Shown here piece after piece: positions 18,186-27,100 of a DNA stretch of 64,000 nt; position 1 is the stretch's first letter; each line of letters opens with the position of its first letter. The translations under genes were made by a program, and so were the position numbers. The DNA is from Duodenibacillus massiliensis (lineage in GTDB: Bacteria; Pseudomonadota; Gammaproteobacteria; Burkholderiales; Burkholderiaceae_F), in NCBI RefSeq assembly GCF_900128485.1, contig NZ_LT635861.1, positions 36,723-100,722 on the forward strand, read 5' to 3'. Under the pieces are notes generated by a model. It made no database searches. It was not told the DNA's origin and saw nothing but the letters and a program-made list of their open reading frames with translations.

Positions 18186-18371
18186 TTTGTTGTAGAAAAA
18201 CAACAAAATTTAAAAATATTCGCTGAAAACACCAGTTTTTTATAAGGGAATACCCCCCCCCAGTAGACAAACGGAGAAATTCTTATTCTGCAGGTGTACC
18301 GCCTCGATAGGCGGGGATGCACCGGTCACATGACGGGGGCAGAAAAAACGAAAATTTTCGGAGTTTTGTAA
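18186..18371 (+). promoter_or_regulatory. Conserved leader of autotransporter 1 with C9 tract
   Basis: In order: a dyad TTTGTTG-N8-CAACAAA (18186-18207), the block ATAAGGGAATA, a run of nine C (18253-18261), a hairpin with stem CCGCCT-CGAT-AGGCGG inside longer GGTG/CACC arms (18293-18323), and the palindrome CGAAAATTTTCG directly next to the GGAG ribosome binding site. The same elements in the same order precede the second autotransporter. Confidence 0.7.
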
Positions 18372-21300
18372 ATGAACAAGTCTTTTAAGGTCGTCTTCTC
18401 CAAGGCGCGCTCCGCGCTGATGGTCGTCAATGAAGCGACTTCTTCCATTCAGGCCAAGGGCACGAAGACAGTGATCGCTGCAGCCGCTGCTGCAATGATC
18501 GCAGGCGGTGCTGTGGCTGCTCAGCCGGAAACAGGTGTTGCTGATAATGTTTACATCGGCACCGGTGTCACTCACTCTCTGGTTGGTACGACCACAACAT
18601 CCAAGGGTAACCAGATCTGGGATGACACCAACAAGGCGTGGAAAACGGCAGAGGAAAACGCAGCGCTTGATGCCCAGAAAACTGTGATTCTCGATGGAAC
18701 ACTCAATGTAGGCGTTAAGCTTGGTTCTGCTGCAGATACCTCAGCAACACTTGCTATTGCCTCTTTAAAGAGCACAGGTGTTGTGAATGTTACGGCTGGT
18801 AATGCGGCCGAATCAAGTGCCGCAACCGCAAAAATCACCACAACAGATCATGCTGATCTTATCGGCGGCCAACTCAACTTCTTGGCAAATCCGAATGCCA
18901 CTACTAAGGCAGCCGCAGCTTCTGCTGATGGTAGCACTCAGGCTAAAACTTATGGTGCTCTGAGCCTGGAATCGACCAATGACGTGACTCTTGGTCAGGC
19001 CGCCACACCCGACCAGGCGGCTTCGGTTCTTGCTGTGAAGGTAGACAAGGATATTTCCGCCACCATTAAGGGTGCCAATGTCAACGTGACCAATGCCACG
19101 TTTGCTAATGAAGGTGCCCTGACTATTCAGGCTACTGGTTCTACCAACCCGACGGTTAAGTTTGCTTCTGACTACACCAAGGGCGCTGGTAATGATGGGC
19201 AGCTTACGGTTAGCGGTGCATCCACATTCTCCGGTAACGTGAATGTTGACTCCGTAAAAGTTGGTGCAAACCGCTCTGATACCAATACCCAAGCCGGTAC
19301 GGTTGAAGAAACAGTTCTTCTGAATGGTGCTGTGACAGTCAGCAGTACCGATGCTAAGAAGCCTGCTTCGTTTACAACGGGCCTTCTTAATGTAACGGCT
19401 AATTCCTTCACTGTTGGTGCCAATGCAACGGCTGATTTGGGCACGGTTACTGTTGGTGGCACGGCTACGGGTCTCACCGTTGCTGCTTCCGGTGCTGCGA
19501 CTGCCTCCAAGATGACGGTTTCTAACGGCACGCTGACTGTTAACGGTGATCTCACTGTTAACAAGGCGGCTGATACGCCGGCTGTTGCAGCTGCAACGGA
19601 TCCTGTATATGACCTGACCATTGGTACGGCAAATAATCCTGTCGCAGGCAAGCTGACGGCAGGTACGGTGCTGATTGGTGCGACGACCGCATCTGATCTT
19701 GCTGTTACAGGCACAATGCAGGCTGATGCTGTGACCCTGAAGGGCGATGCCGAGGCTAAGCTCACTGTGAACGGTACTGATTCGTCTGCAACGCTCGGAA
19801 CGCTGACATTCGACAAGAGCGGCACGGTTGAAGTAGGTGCTTCCGGTACGCTCGTTGTCACGGGTGATACAACCTTTACAAAAGATACCGGTAGTCTCGC
19901 TGTGAATGCTGCGGGTGCCAAAGCCACTCTGCAGAATGTAACGTTTGCCGTAGGTGCTACGGGCAAGATCGAGGTCACCAATGGCGATGTGATCGTTAAC
20001 GGCACGCTGACCGCAAACGCCGGCTCTCTGACGGTTAACGGTGCTACTGCTGCCGCAACGGTCAATGGAAAGGTCGTTGCTGCCGGTTTAACTAAGGCTG
20101 GCCTCGTTGTTTTGACGGACGGCACGCTGACGCTGGGTTCTGCTGCTGATATCGGCACGGAAGCCGATGTTGTAACCCTCACGAAGGGTACTCTTGAGGC
20201 TACGTCTGCTCTGCTGACGGCTAACCTCGCTACGGGTACTGCTGAAGAGCAGAAGACCAAGATCAATAAGGCTCTGAAGATTGCGACGAAGGAGAATGTC
20301 TCCGTTACGGTGACTGATGAAAAGCTTTCGTCCGATCAGATCATTGACCTGCAGAAGCGTATTAAAGCTAATGCTTCCGGTGCGGCTTTTGATGTGACGG
20401 CTATCACCGACAGCACGGGTAAGGAATACACGGAACTGTTCCTGCGTGATGATAAGGCAACATCTCCGTCGTTCAACATTTCCACGCTCGCCGGCGATGT
20501 TCATCTGAAGAACATTGACGCCAAGGTCAATGAAAATCAGAAGACAACTTTGGCTTCTGACCTGACGGTTGGTGGTGCGGCTGGTTTTGCGCATAATCTC
20601 GGTGTTCAGTCGTTGATTTTCGAAACAACGGCTCCGTCTACCAGTGCCACGAATGCCAAGGTGACGGTTGATGGCAAGATGCTGACCCTTTACGGCTCTT
20701 TGACGGATACTGCCAAGGAACTGATCCAGGCCTATGAATACACGGATACAACCACCAAGAAGGTTGTTCCGACGGCTGTTATGGTTCAAGGCGGTGGTAA
20801 GTTCGTGTTGGGTGATGACACTGCCGGTGCAGCACAGCGTTACGGTAACCTCAACGCCGAAGTGACCTTGACCAGTGGTTCGATGACTGTTAATAACGGT
20901 GTTTTCACTGTCAAGTCCCTGAAGACGACAGCAAATGGTTCCGCCTCTGTGGCAGAAAATGCCAATCTGACGCTGAAGTCCCTGGGTGGTGAAAGTGGTG
21001 CTGTGGCCGTTGCCGGTAACGGTGTATTGACGGTTGAAAGTCTTGCCACCGGCGCTCGGACTGATGTCACGCTTACCGGCTCTCATGTTGACGACAAGAA
21101 CACCAAGGCTAAGGTTGCCAAGTACTTCCGCCTGGCTGAAGCTACGAGCAAGACTGATGCCGCGACAACACTCGGCAAGGTGACTCGCACCCCTGACACT
21201 GCCACGCAGCTGGTTGTGGGTACGACTGACGACTCTGTCCTCACGAAGTTCATGGCAGACAACCAGTACACCTACGACTACGTTGATCACACCGCTGATC

Positions 21301-22739
21301 CTTTCAGCGATATTAAACATGTCGACTCGGCGACTCTGATTGCCACGAACGTGAATGTAGCAGCTGGTACGGCGGCAATGACCGGGTTGACAGTCTTTGA
21401 CATGGGTTCCATCGTTGTTGAAAAGGATCAGCTTGGCAACAACAAGGCAATTGTCCGCGGCGGTACTGTCTCCGGCGAAATCGGTCTCGCGAATGTTTCC
21501 GGCAAGTCTCTGACGTGGGACGCCAAGACCGGTATCGGTTCTCTGGCTCTGTTTACGGGAGCTCACGAGGAGAACAGACTGACTGTCGGCGACGCTATGC
21601 TCGCTGGTAAGGTTGTTAACGGCACGGCTCAGGTGAAGGTTCAGAACGCCGAAGAAGTCATGCCCGGCTTCTTCCTCAACAAGGATATGCAGCGCATCTA
21701 CGATGAGCATCTCTTTGATGCCGCTTCCTCGGACGCTCAGATCGCCATGCTCACCCAGTTCTCGCAGGCCGTTAACGGCATGACGAGCATGGGTGAATTC
21801 AAGGCGGCTTCTCAGGCTCTGGAAGAAGGTTCGAACTCCGCGGTGCTGGGCGGTGCGTATAACGCAGCGCTTGATGCCGGCGAACAGTTCAACAAGGCCC
21901 TGGACCGCCGCATGACGGTTGCAAACGGCCTTAACCGTGCCGAAGGCTTCACCCTCTGGGCTGATGTCATCGGTACCTCCAACCAGGCCAAGAAGCTCTA
22001 CGGCAACTCCGGCTACGACCTCGACCTCTACGGCGGTGTCCTGGGCGGCGACTACACGTTCGCTCAGTACGACGCCACGCTCGGTGCGGCTCTTACGGTC
22101 GGTACCGGTTCCGGCGGCTCCAAGGGCACGGCCACTTCGATCGACAACGACGTTGACTTCGTGGGCTTCTCTGTCTACGGCAACAAGCGCTGCCCGATCG
22201 TGAACTCCAAGTTCGACCTCGGCTACATGCAGACCAAGAGCGACATCTCCGCCGCCAACAGCATGGGCAACTGGAGCAGCGACGTCAAGGCCAAGGCCTT
22301 CACGTTCGGCTTCGGTGTTGAACTGCCGACCACGGTGGGTATCGTCAACGTGACGCCGCACGCCGGCATCCGTTACACGCGTCTTGATGTGGAAGGCCGT
22401 GACGGTCTCTTCGGTACGGACGACGATAAGCTCAACGTCTTCCAGGCTCCCTTGGGTGTTACCTTCTCGGGTGCCTTCGAGACGAGCGGCTGGAACCTCG
22501 CCCCGACGTTTGACCTCTCTGTGGTCCCCGCCTTCGGCGACAAGGACGCCACGACGAAGTACAACGGTCTGACCACCGAAGTCATCACCCGCGTTGTTGA
22601 CAGCTCGCCTGTGCAGGCAACCCTGGGCCTTTCTGCTCAGAAGGACGCCTTCACGTTCGGCATCAACTACACGCTCGGTGCCGGCAGCGACGAACGTCAG
22701 AACCACTCGTTCAACGCCAACGTCCGCTACACGTTCTAA
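18372..22739 (+). CDS. Autotransporter 1 with extended signal peptide
   Basis: 1455 residues, type V secretion. The first 50 residues are an extended signal peptide (MNKSFKVVFSKARSALMVVN, then a hydrophobic Ala-rich core ending near AVAA). A passenger of about 1100 residues consists of short Thr/Val/Gly-rich repeats such as TLTVNGDLTVNK, typical of a beta-helix. The last 265 residues, from EGFTLWADVIGT, form a predicted outer-membrane beta-barrel ending in VRYTF with the usual terminal phenylalanine. The passenger would be displayed or released at the cell surface; adhesion is the common role but the target is unknown. Shares signal peptide, leader and barrel features with the protein at 24101. 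Confidence 0.9.
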   Translation: MNKSFKVVFSKARSALMVVNEATSSIQAKGTKTVIAAAAAAMIAGGAVAAQPETGVADNVYIGTGVTHSLVGTTTTSKGNQIWDDTNKAWKTAEENAALDAQKTVILDGTLNVGVKLGSAADTSATLAIASLKSTGVVNVTAGNAAESSAATAKITTTDHADLIGGQLNFLANPNATTKAAAASADGSTQAKTYGALSLESTNDVTLGQAATPDQAASVLAVKVDKDISATIKGANVNVTNATFANEGALTIQATGSTNPTVKFASDYTKGAGNDGQLTVSGASTFSGNVNVDSVKVGANRSDTNTQAGTVEETVLLNGAVTVSSTDAKKPASFTTGLLNVTANSFTVGANATADLGTVTVGGTATGLTVAASGAATASKMTVSNGTLTVNGDLTVNKAADTPAVAAATDPVYDLTIGTANNPVAGKLTAGTVLIGATTASDLAVTGTMQADAVTLKGDAEAKLTVNGTDSSATLGTLTFDKSGTVEVGASGTLVVTGDTTFTKDTGSLAVNAAGAKATLQNVTFAVGATGKIEVTNGDVIVNGTLTANAGSLTVNGATAAATVNGKVVAAGLTKAGLVVLTDGTLTLGSAADIGTEADVVTLTKGTLEATSALLTANLATGTAEEQKTKINKALKIATKENVSVTVTDEKLSSDQIIDLQKRIKANASGAAFDVTAITDSTGKEYTELFLRDDKATSPSFNISTLAGDVHLKNIDAKVNENQKTTLASDLTVGGAAGFAHNLGVQSLIFETTAPSTSATNAKVTVDGKMLTLYGSLTDTAKELIQAYEYTDTTTKKVVPTAVMVQGGGKFVLGDDTAGAAQRYGNLNAEVTLTSGSMTVNNGVFTVKSLKTTANGSASVAENANLTLKSLGGESGAVAVAGNGVLTVESLATGARTDVTLTGSHVDDKNTKAKVAKYFRLAEATSKTDAATTLGKVTRTPDTATQLVVGTTDDSVLTKFMADNQYTYDYVDHTADPFSDIKHVDSATLIATNVNVAAGTAAMTGLTVFDMGSIVVEKDQLGNNKAIVRGGTVSGEIGLANVSGKSLTWDAKTGIGSLALFTGAHEENRLTVGDAMLAGKVVNGTAQVKVQNAEEVMPGFFLNKDMQRIYDEHLFDAASSDAQIAMLTQFSQAVNGMTSMGEFKAASQALEEGSNSAVLGGAYNAALDAGEQFNKALDRRMTVANGLNRAEGFTLWADVIGTSNQAKKLYGNSGYDLDLYGGVLGGDYTFAQYDATLGAALTVGTGSGGSKGTATSIDNDVDFVGFSVYGNKRCPIVNSKFDLGYMQTKSDISAANSMGNWSSDVKAKAFTFGFGVELPTTVGIVNVTPHAGIRYTRLDVEGRDGLFGTDDDKLNVFQAPLGVTFSGAFETSGWNLAPTFDLSVVPAFGDKDATTKYNGLTTEVITRVVDSSPVQATLGLSAQKDAFTFGINYTLGAGSDERQNHSFNANVRYTF

Positions 22740-22761
22740 CCGAGAGGTTTGAACGTCAGAC

Positions 22762-22801
22762 CTTCCGGCCGGTTTCTGCGGGAACGAGATTCGGCCGGAA
22801 G
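22762..22801 (+). other. Strong hairpin after autotransporter 1
   Basis: CTTCCGGCCG (22762-22771) pairs with CGGCCGGAAG (22792-22801). There is no T-run, so it is not a simple terminator. The same arms occur at the same place after autotransporter 2, suggesting a 3' mRNA-stabilising or processing element. Confidence 0.6.
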
Positions 22802-22934
22802 AGCACCGGTTAGGAGAGGGGAGAAATTCTGACTCACCACGAGGCGGATTCGTCTCCCGTCTCCCGACGGTGCATGAGCAATACAAAGCGGTTTCCTTCA
22901 CGGAAATCCCCGGTTTTGCTTGAGCCGGTTGATT

Positions 22935-22957
22935 CGGTCTCCGAGACTTAGAGACCG
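22935..22957 (+). other. Covarying hairpin downstream of autotransporter 1
   Basis: CGGTCTC - CGAGACTTA - GAGACCG. The copy after autotransporter 2 has CGGACTC and GAGTCCG with the identical loop: one base pair is exchanged on both sides while pairing is kept. Confidence 0.65.
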
Positions 22958-22989
22958 GATATCAAAACTCCATGTCAGGCAAGTTTCAA

Positions 22990-23024
22990 ACCCCGTTTCC
23001 CGGATCGGAAGCGGGGTCTTTTTT
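22990..23024 (+). terminator. Intrinsic terminator between autotransporter 1 and the HTH gene
   Basis: ACCCCGTTTCC and GGAAGCGGGGT arms (one G-U pair) are followed by C and six T. It is conserved in the second cassette. Confidence 0.85.
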
Positions 23025-23052
23025 AACCGATTTCTTTCTCCGGCATACGGCC

Positions 23053-23427
23053 ATGAGGACAAAAGAAGAAGCAGAGCACAGAAAAGCCACGGAACGAAAA
23101 CCGGGGTGCGCGAGTGAAGAAAAGCGCCGCTGGGCAGTGGATCTTTTTGAGCACGGTTACGGTTACACGAAGGCCGCCGCGATTCTGGAACTGGCGCCTT
23201 ACACGGTCCGCGACTGGGCGAGAGCATGGCGCGCAGGGCGTTTTACGGTGGAGATTCCCGCCAACCAGAAGCAGCACCCGAAATACATCCGCCTGCGTGT
23301 GCTCACGTTGCGCGCGAAGGGGCTTTCCTGGCGCAAGATTGAGGAAAAGACGGGCGTGAATATGTCCACCTGCCGTAAGTGGGTAGCTAAGCACAGTAAC
23401 GACGCAGAAGAGAAGAAGGAATCCTGA
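23053..23427 (+). CDS. Small double helix-turn-helix protein, cassette 1
   Basis: About 124 residues from the ATG at 23053; the frame is open back to 22972, but that part overlaps the terminator. Two HTH units are visible: YGYTKAAAILELAPYTVRDW (about residues 39-58) and GLSWRKIEEKTGVNMSTCRK (about 88-107), both resembling the DNA-binding halves of transposase OrfA/IS630-type proteins. There is no catalytic domain. A paralogue (28842-29204) occupies the same place behind autotransporter 2, so this looks like a cassette gene, possibly a regulator, rather than a transposase leftover; that role is inference. No strong ribosome binding site is seen. Confidence 0.65.
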   Translation: MRTKEEAEHRKATERKPGCASEEKRRWAVDLFEHGYGYTKAAAILELAPYTVRDWARAWRAGRFTVEIPANQKQHPKYIRLRVLTLRAKGLSWRKIEEKTGVNMSTCRKWVAKHSNDAEEKKES

Positions 23428-23583
23428 CGGCCCAGGGGTTGAAAACTATCTGTGGTCCGTTTGTGCTGTTTCTTTCTCTTCATCGGTTTTTCTCTTCCTG
23501 CCGCTGGTCTTTCGGGCCGCCGGCTCTTGTTGTCACACCAATTTGTCGGGAAAGACACTCCCGCCGCTAGTGGCGCCGGTCCC

Positions 23584-23775
23584 GGTCGTGCTGACGAAAG
23601 TGCTGTGCCGTTAACAGAGGCGACTGTGCCGCTGTCACTGATGAATCGTTTCGTTGTAAGCGTGCGTTGTGCCGCCTTGGGCGTTAAGTGTTTCTCTTTG
23701 AAAGACTGTTGTGCCGGCCAGCGCGTGCAGTGTGCCGGAGAGCGGAGGGCACCGTGCCGGTTTCATGATTGCGCA
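23584..23775. repeat. Tandem degenerate ~21-bp repeats before autotransporter 2
   Basis: The motif GTGCCG, usually as CTGTGCCG, occurs at 23605, 23626, 23669, 23711, 23732 and 23754. All spacings are 21-22 bases or twice that, and weaker copies (GTTTCG at 23648, GTGTTT at 23688) fill the gaps. The 670-base interval between the HTH gene and autotransporter 2 holds no gene apart from this array and the leader. Confidence 0.5.
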
Positions 23776-23913
23776 CAGATCGGCGTTGAAACCGCTTTTT
23801 TTCGGAATTATTTCGGGTGAGTGGTACATGTCACAGAGAAGATCTGTTACCCCGTGTTCTGAGCACCCGTAAAAATTCTTTTTTCCGAAAATCTGAGGTG
23901 AAAATCATCCGAA

Positions 23914-24100
23914 TTGTTGCTGAAAAACAACAGAAACCAAAAATTTTGCTCAAAACTGCTGAAAAATATAAGGGAATACCCCCCCCCAGTAGACAAGCGA
24001 AGGAATTCTTATTCTGCGGGTGTACCGCCTCGATAGGCGGGGGTGCACGGGGCACACAAAGCGCCGTGCAGAAAAACGAAAATTTTCGGAGTTTTGTTAA
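23914..24100 (+). promoter_or_regulatory. Conserved leader of autotransporter 2 with C9 tract
   Basis: Same order of elements as before autotransporter 1: dyad TTGTTG-N8-CAACAG (23914-23933), ATAAGGGAATA, nine C (23979-23987), a hairpin with stem CCGCCT-CGAT-AGGCGG (24018-24048), and CGAAAATTTTCG next to GGAG. The regions between the elements have diverged while the elements themselves are kept. Confidence 0.7.
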
Positions 24101-27100
24101 ATGAACAAGTCTTTTAAGGTCGTCTTCTCCAAGGCGCGTTCTGCGCTGATGGTCGTAAATGAAGCGACTTCTTCCATTCAGGCCAAGGGCACAAAGACGG
24201 TGATCGCTGTTGCGGCAGCGATGGTTGCCGGCGGTGCGATGGCTGCGATTCCCACAGGTGCTGTGGAAATCACTGACAGCCAGGCAATGACAACCCCGGC
24301 CGGCAAGACGGCTGCGGATCATGCGTCCCTCGTTGTTCGTCCCAGCGTCGAGCAAACCTTCTATTACAGCGAACTCTCCTACGGCAACAGTGCCAAGGTT
24401 GACGGTGTGACGCTGTCTTATATGGCGCAGGGTAAGAATGAGGGTGGTCAGCAGCTCCCCAACCAACTCCGTATCATCGGCGGAACGGTTTCCGGCTTTG
24501 ATGTCTCGCTGAAGGAATCGACGGGCACAGGCAATTTCAACACCGGTTTGGGCGGTTCTGTTTTCGAAGCTACCGCAATCCCTGGAAGTAACACGGCTGC
24601 CGCAGGTGGCCTTAATGTGCTTGTTGACGGCGTGACCTTTGCTGACAACCACGCTACCGCCCGCGGTGGTGTTGGTTTTATTTCCGGTGTGGCAGATTTC
24701 AAGATTCAGAACTCCATTCATACCGGCAATAAGGTTGATGCTGACGGTGGTGTCTACCAGATCGGTAACCACTCGACTGGCACCATCACTGGCAGCACCT
24801 TCTCCGGCAACAGCGCCGAAAAGAGTGGTGGTGCCCTTCGTGTAAGTAACTCCACGGTTACCATTGACAAGTCTGTTTTCGACGGTAATACAGCGAAGGT
24901 TGCCGGCGGTGCTATCAAGACTGACAATACGTCTGCTCTGATGATTACCAACAGCTCCTTCACGAACAACGTGGTTGGGGAAGGCAAGACCGGTCACGGT
25001 GGTGCTGTTTTTGTGAGCGGTACAAGCCAAGTTAACGTTACTTCTTCCGAATTTGCCGGCAACAAAGCGGGCCACGGCGGCGCCTTCTACATTCAAGGTC
25101 AGACGGCAACCTTCACCGATACCGTCTTCACGAACAATGAAGCGTATGAATACGGTGGTGCACTGCGTGTGAACACCGGTAACGTCACGTTTAATGTGAC
25201 GAAGGGTGACGTTGCCTACACCGGCAACAAGGCTGGCACTGCAACTGATTCTGTTGCTGGTCAGCGTTACAACGGCAAGACGGGCGGCTTCCTCTATCTG
25301 CAGTCTGCTGCGAGTGCATCCGGTACGGCTACGTTTGATGTGGCCGACGGCGCAACGCTCACGATCGGTAAGGACGCAACGGCTGACAGCATTGCTTCTT
25401 ACTCCAAGACGAATGCCGTTTCCACGATTACCAAGACCGGTGCCGGTGACTTGGTTGTCAACGGTGATATGAGCGCCTTTGTGGGCAATCTCACGGTTTC
25501 CTCCGGCTCGATGACGATTGCTGGCGGTATCGGTGAGTATGACCTGGCTGTTCAGGAAGCGGTGAACAACCTCGCCAAAGATAGTCAGGCTCCCTCTGTA
25601 ACCAGCGCTGGTACGTCTGTAACGGTTGATGCCCCTGCGGCATTGACAGTTGGTAATCTCACCGTTAACAACCGTCTGACTGTTGAAGCGAACGGTGACT
25701 TTACGGCAGGGAACATCACTGTTGGCAAGACAACCTACAAGGATCTCAAAGTCGGTGCCAGTGAAAAAGCTTATGCTGATGGCCTCACCACCTCCGGTGC
25801 CGCAACCGTTACTGTTGCCGATAAGAAGACTGCAAAGGTCGGTGACATCACGGTTGATGCCGGTACTTTCACAAAGTCTGGTTCTGGTTCTCTGACGGCT
25901 GGTAACGCGACCGTCAATGCCAACGGTTTGGCAGTTTCCGAAGGTACGCTCACCGTTAAGAATTTCACAACGGGTGCAAGTGGTTCTGCCACAGTTGGTA
26001 ACACGGGCACGCTCGAAGTCACGGGCACGATTACCGGCGAAAAGCAGAGTCTTAATGTGTCCGGTTCGCTGGCGACCGCTCTCAATAACGTTGTCGATTA
26101 CGCAAACGGTACTGCTAGCAAAAAGACCAACGCAGTCGTTAACATCACCAATGGTTCCTTTGTTGTCACTGATGAAGGCATGCAGTACACCAAGGCCCAG
26201 TGGAACAGCATCAAGACGGCCGCCGGTTCTACAAACCTCAAGATTGCTAACGGTACGCTCGTTGCAGCAGATGCAAAGACGCCTCTGACGCTGGCCGATG
26301 TGGTTGCTGTTCAGGGGTATGCCGGTGCTGCGGATATCGTTGAAACAGCAGCGTCAGGCACTTACACGAATGCTGGGCTCACAACACCGACGACCATCGG
26401 CAAGCTGACGGTTAACGCCAAGGATGCCAATACCAAGCTCACCAGCGTGACGCTTAATGGTACGGAACAGAATAAGTTCACACTTCGCGGTAACGCCAAG
26501 GGTGAAGTTTTTGCTGTTCCGACGGACGTCACGGTTATTGATATCAGCTATGTCCGCTTTGGCGAAAAGGCTGCTGACCATGGTGTTGTGACGAACGCTC
26601 TGAAAGTTAAGAAGGATGCTGGTGTTGATGCCGGTTCCTTTGACTTCAAGGGTGACGTCGAACTTAATGGTGCCTTTAGTGTTGCGAAGAATGCAACGGC
26701 TCGTTTCCTCGGTGATGTGAAGGACGGTACAACCACCAGCCGCGCCGTTTTGACCATGGGTATCAACAACGAAGGTACCACTGTCGTCGGTACTGTTCCC
26801 GCAGCCGATGCAACAGACAAGACGCTGCAGGTGAATGCCTCTACTCAGACGCTCAACGGCGGTCTGACAGTTTTCGGTGCGGAGCATGAAGCCGCTGCCC
26901 TGCAGTACAAGGCTGCCGCTGCAGACAACAACGTTATCTACGTCGGCGAACAGACGACTCTGAATAAGAGCCAGCAGTTCGGCGCACTGGATACTACAGC
27001 TACGGCACCCGAGAACGTTGTTGCTATTGACCTCGACTCTGTGGCTGCCAATGGTTACACCGCCAAGAGTGGCGCTATTCTGAAGGCGGCTACGGACGTC

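Noticed and set aside
20088..22901. Open frame of more than 900 codons antisense to autotransporter 1
   Set aside because: It mirrors the codon use of the real gene, has no protein-like domain pattern and no start signals; a similar long antisense frame opposes autotransporter 2. By-product of composition.
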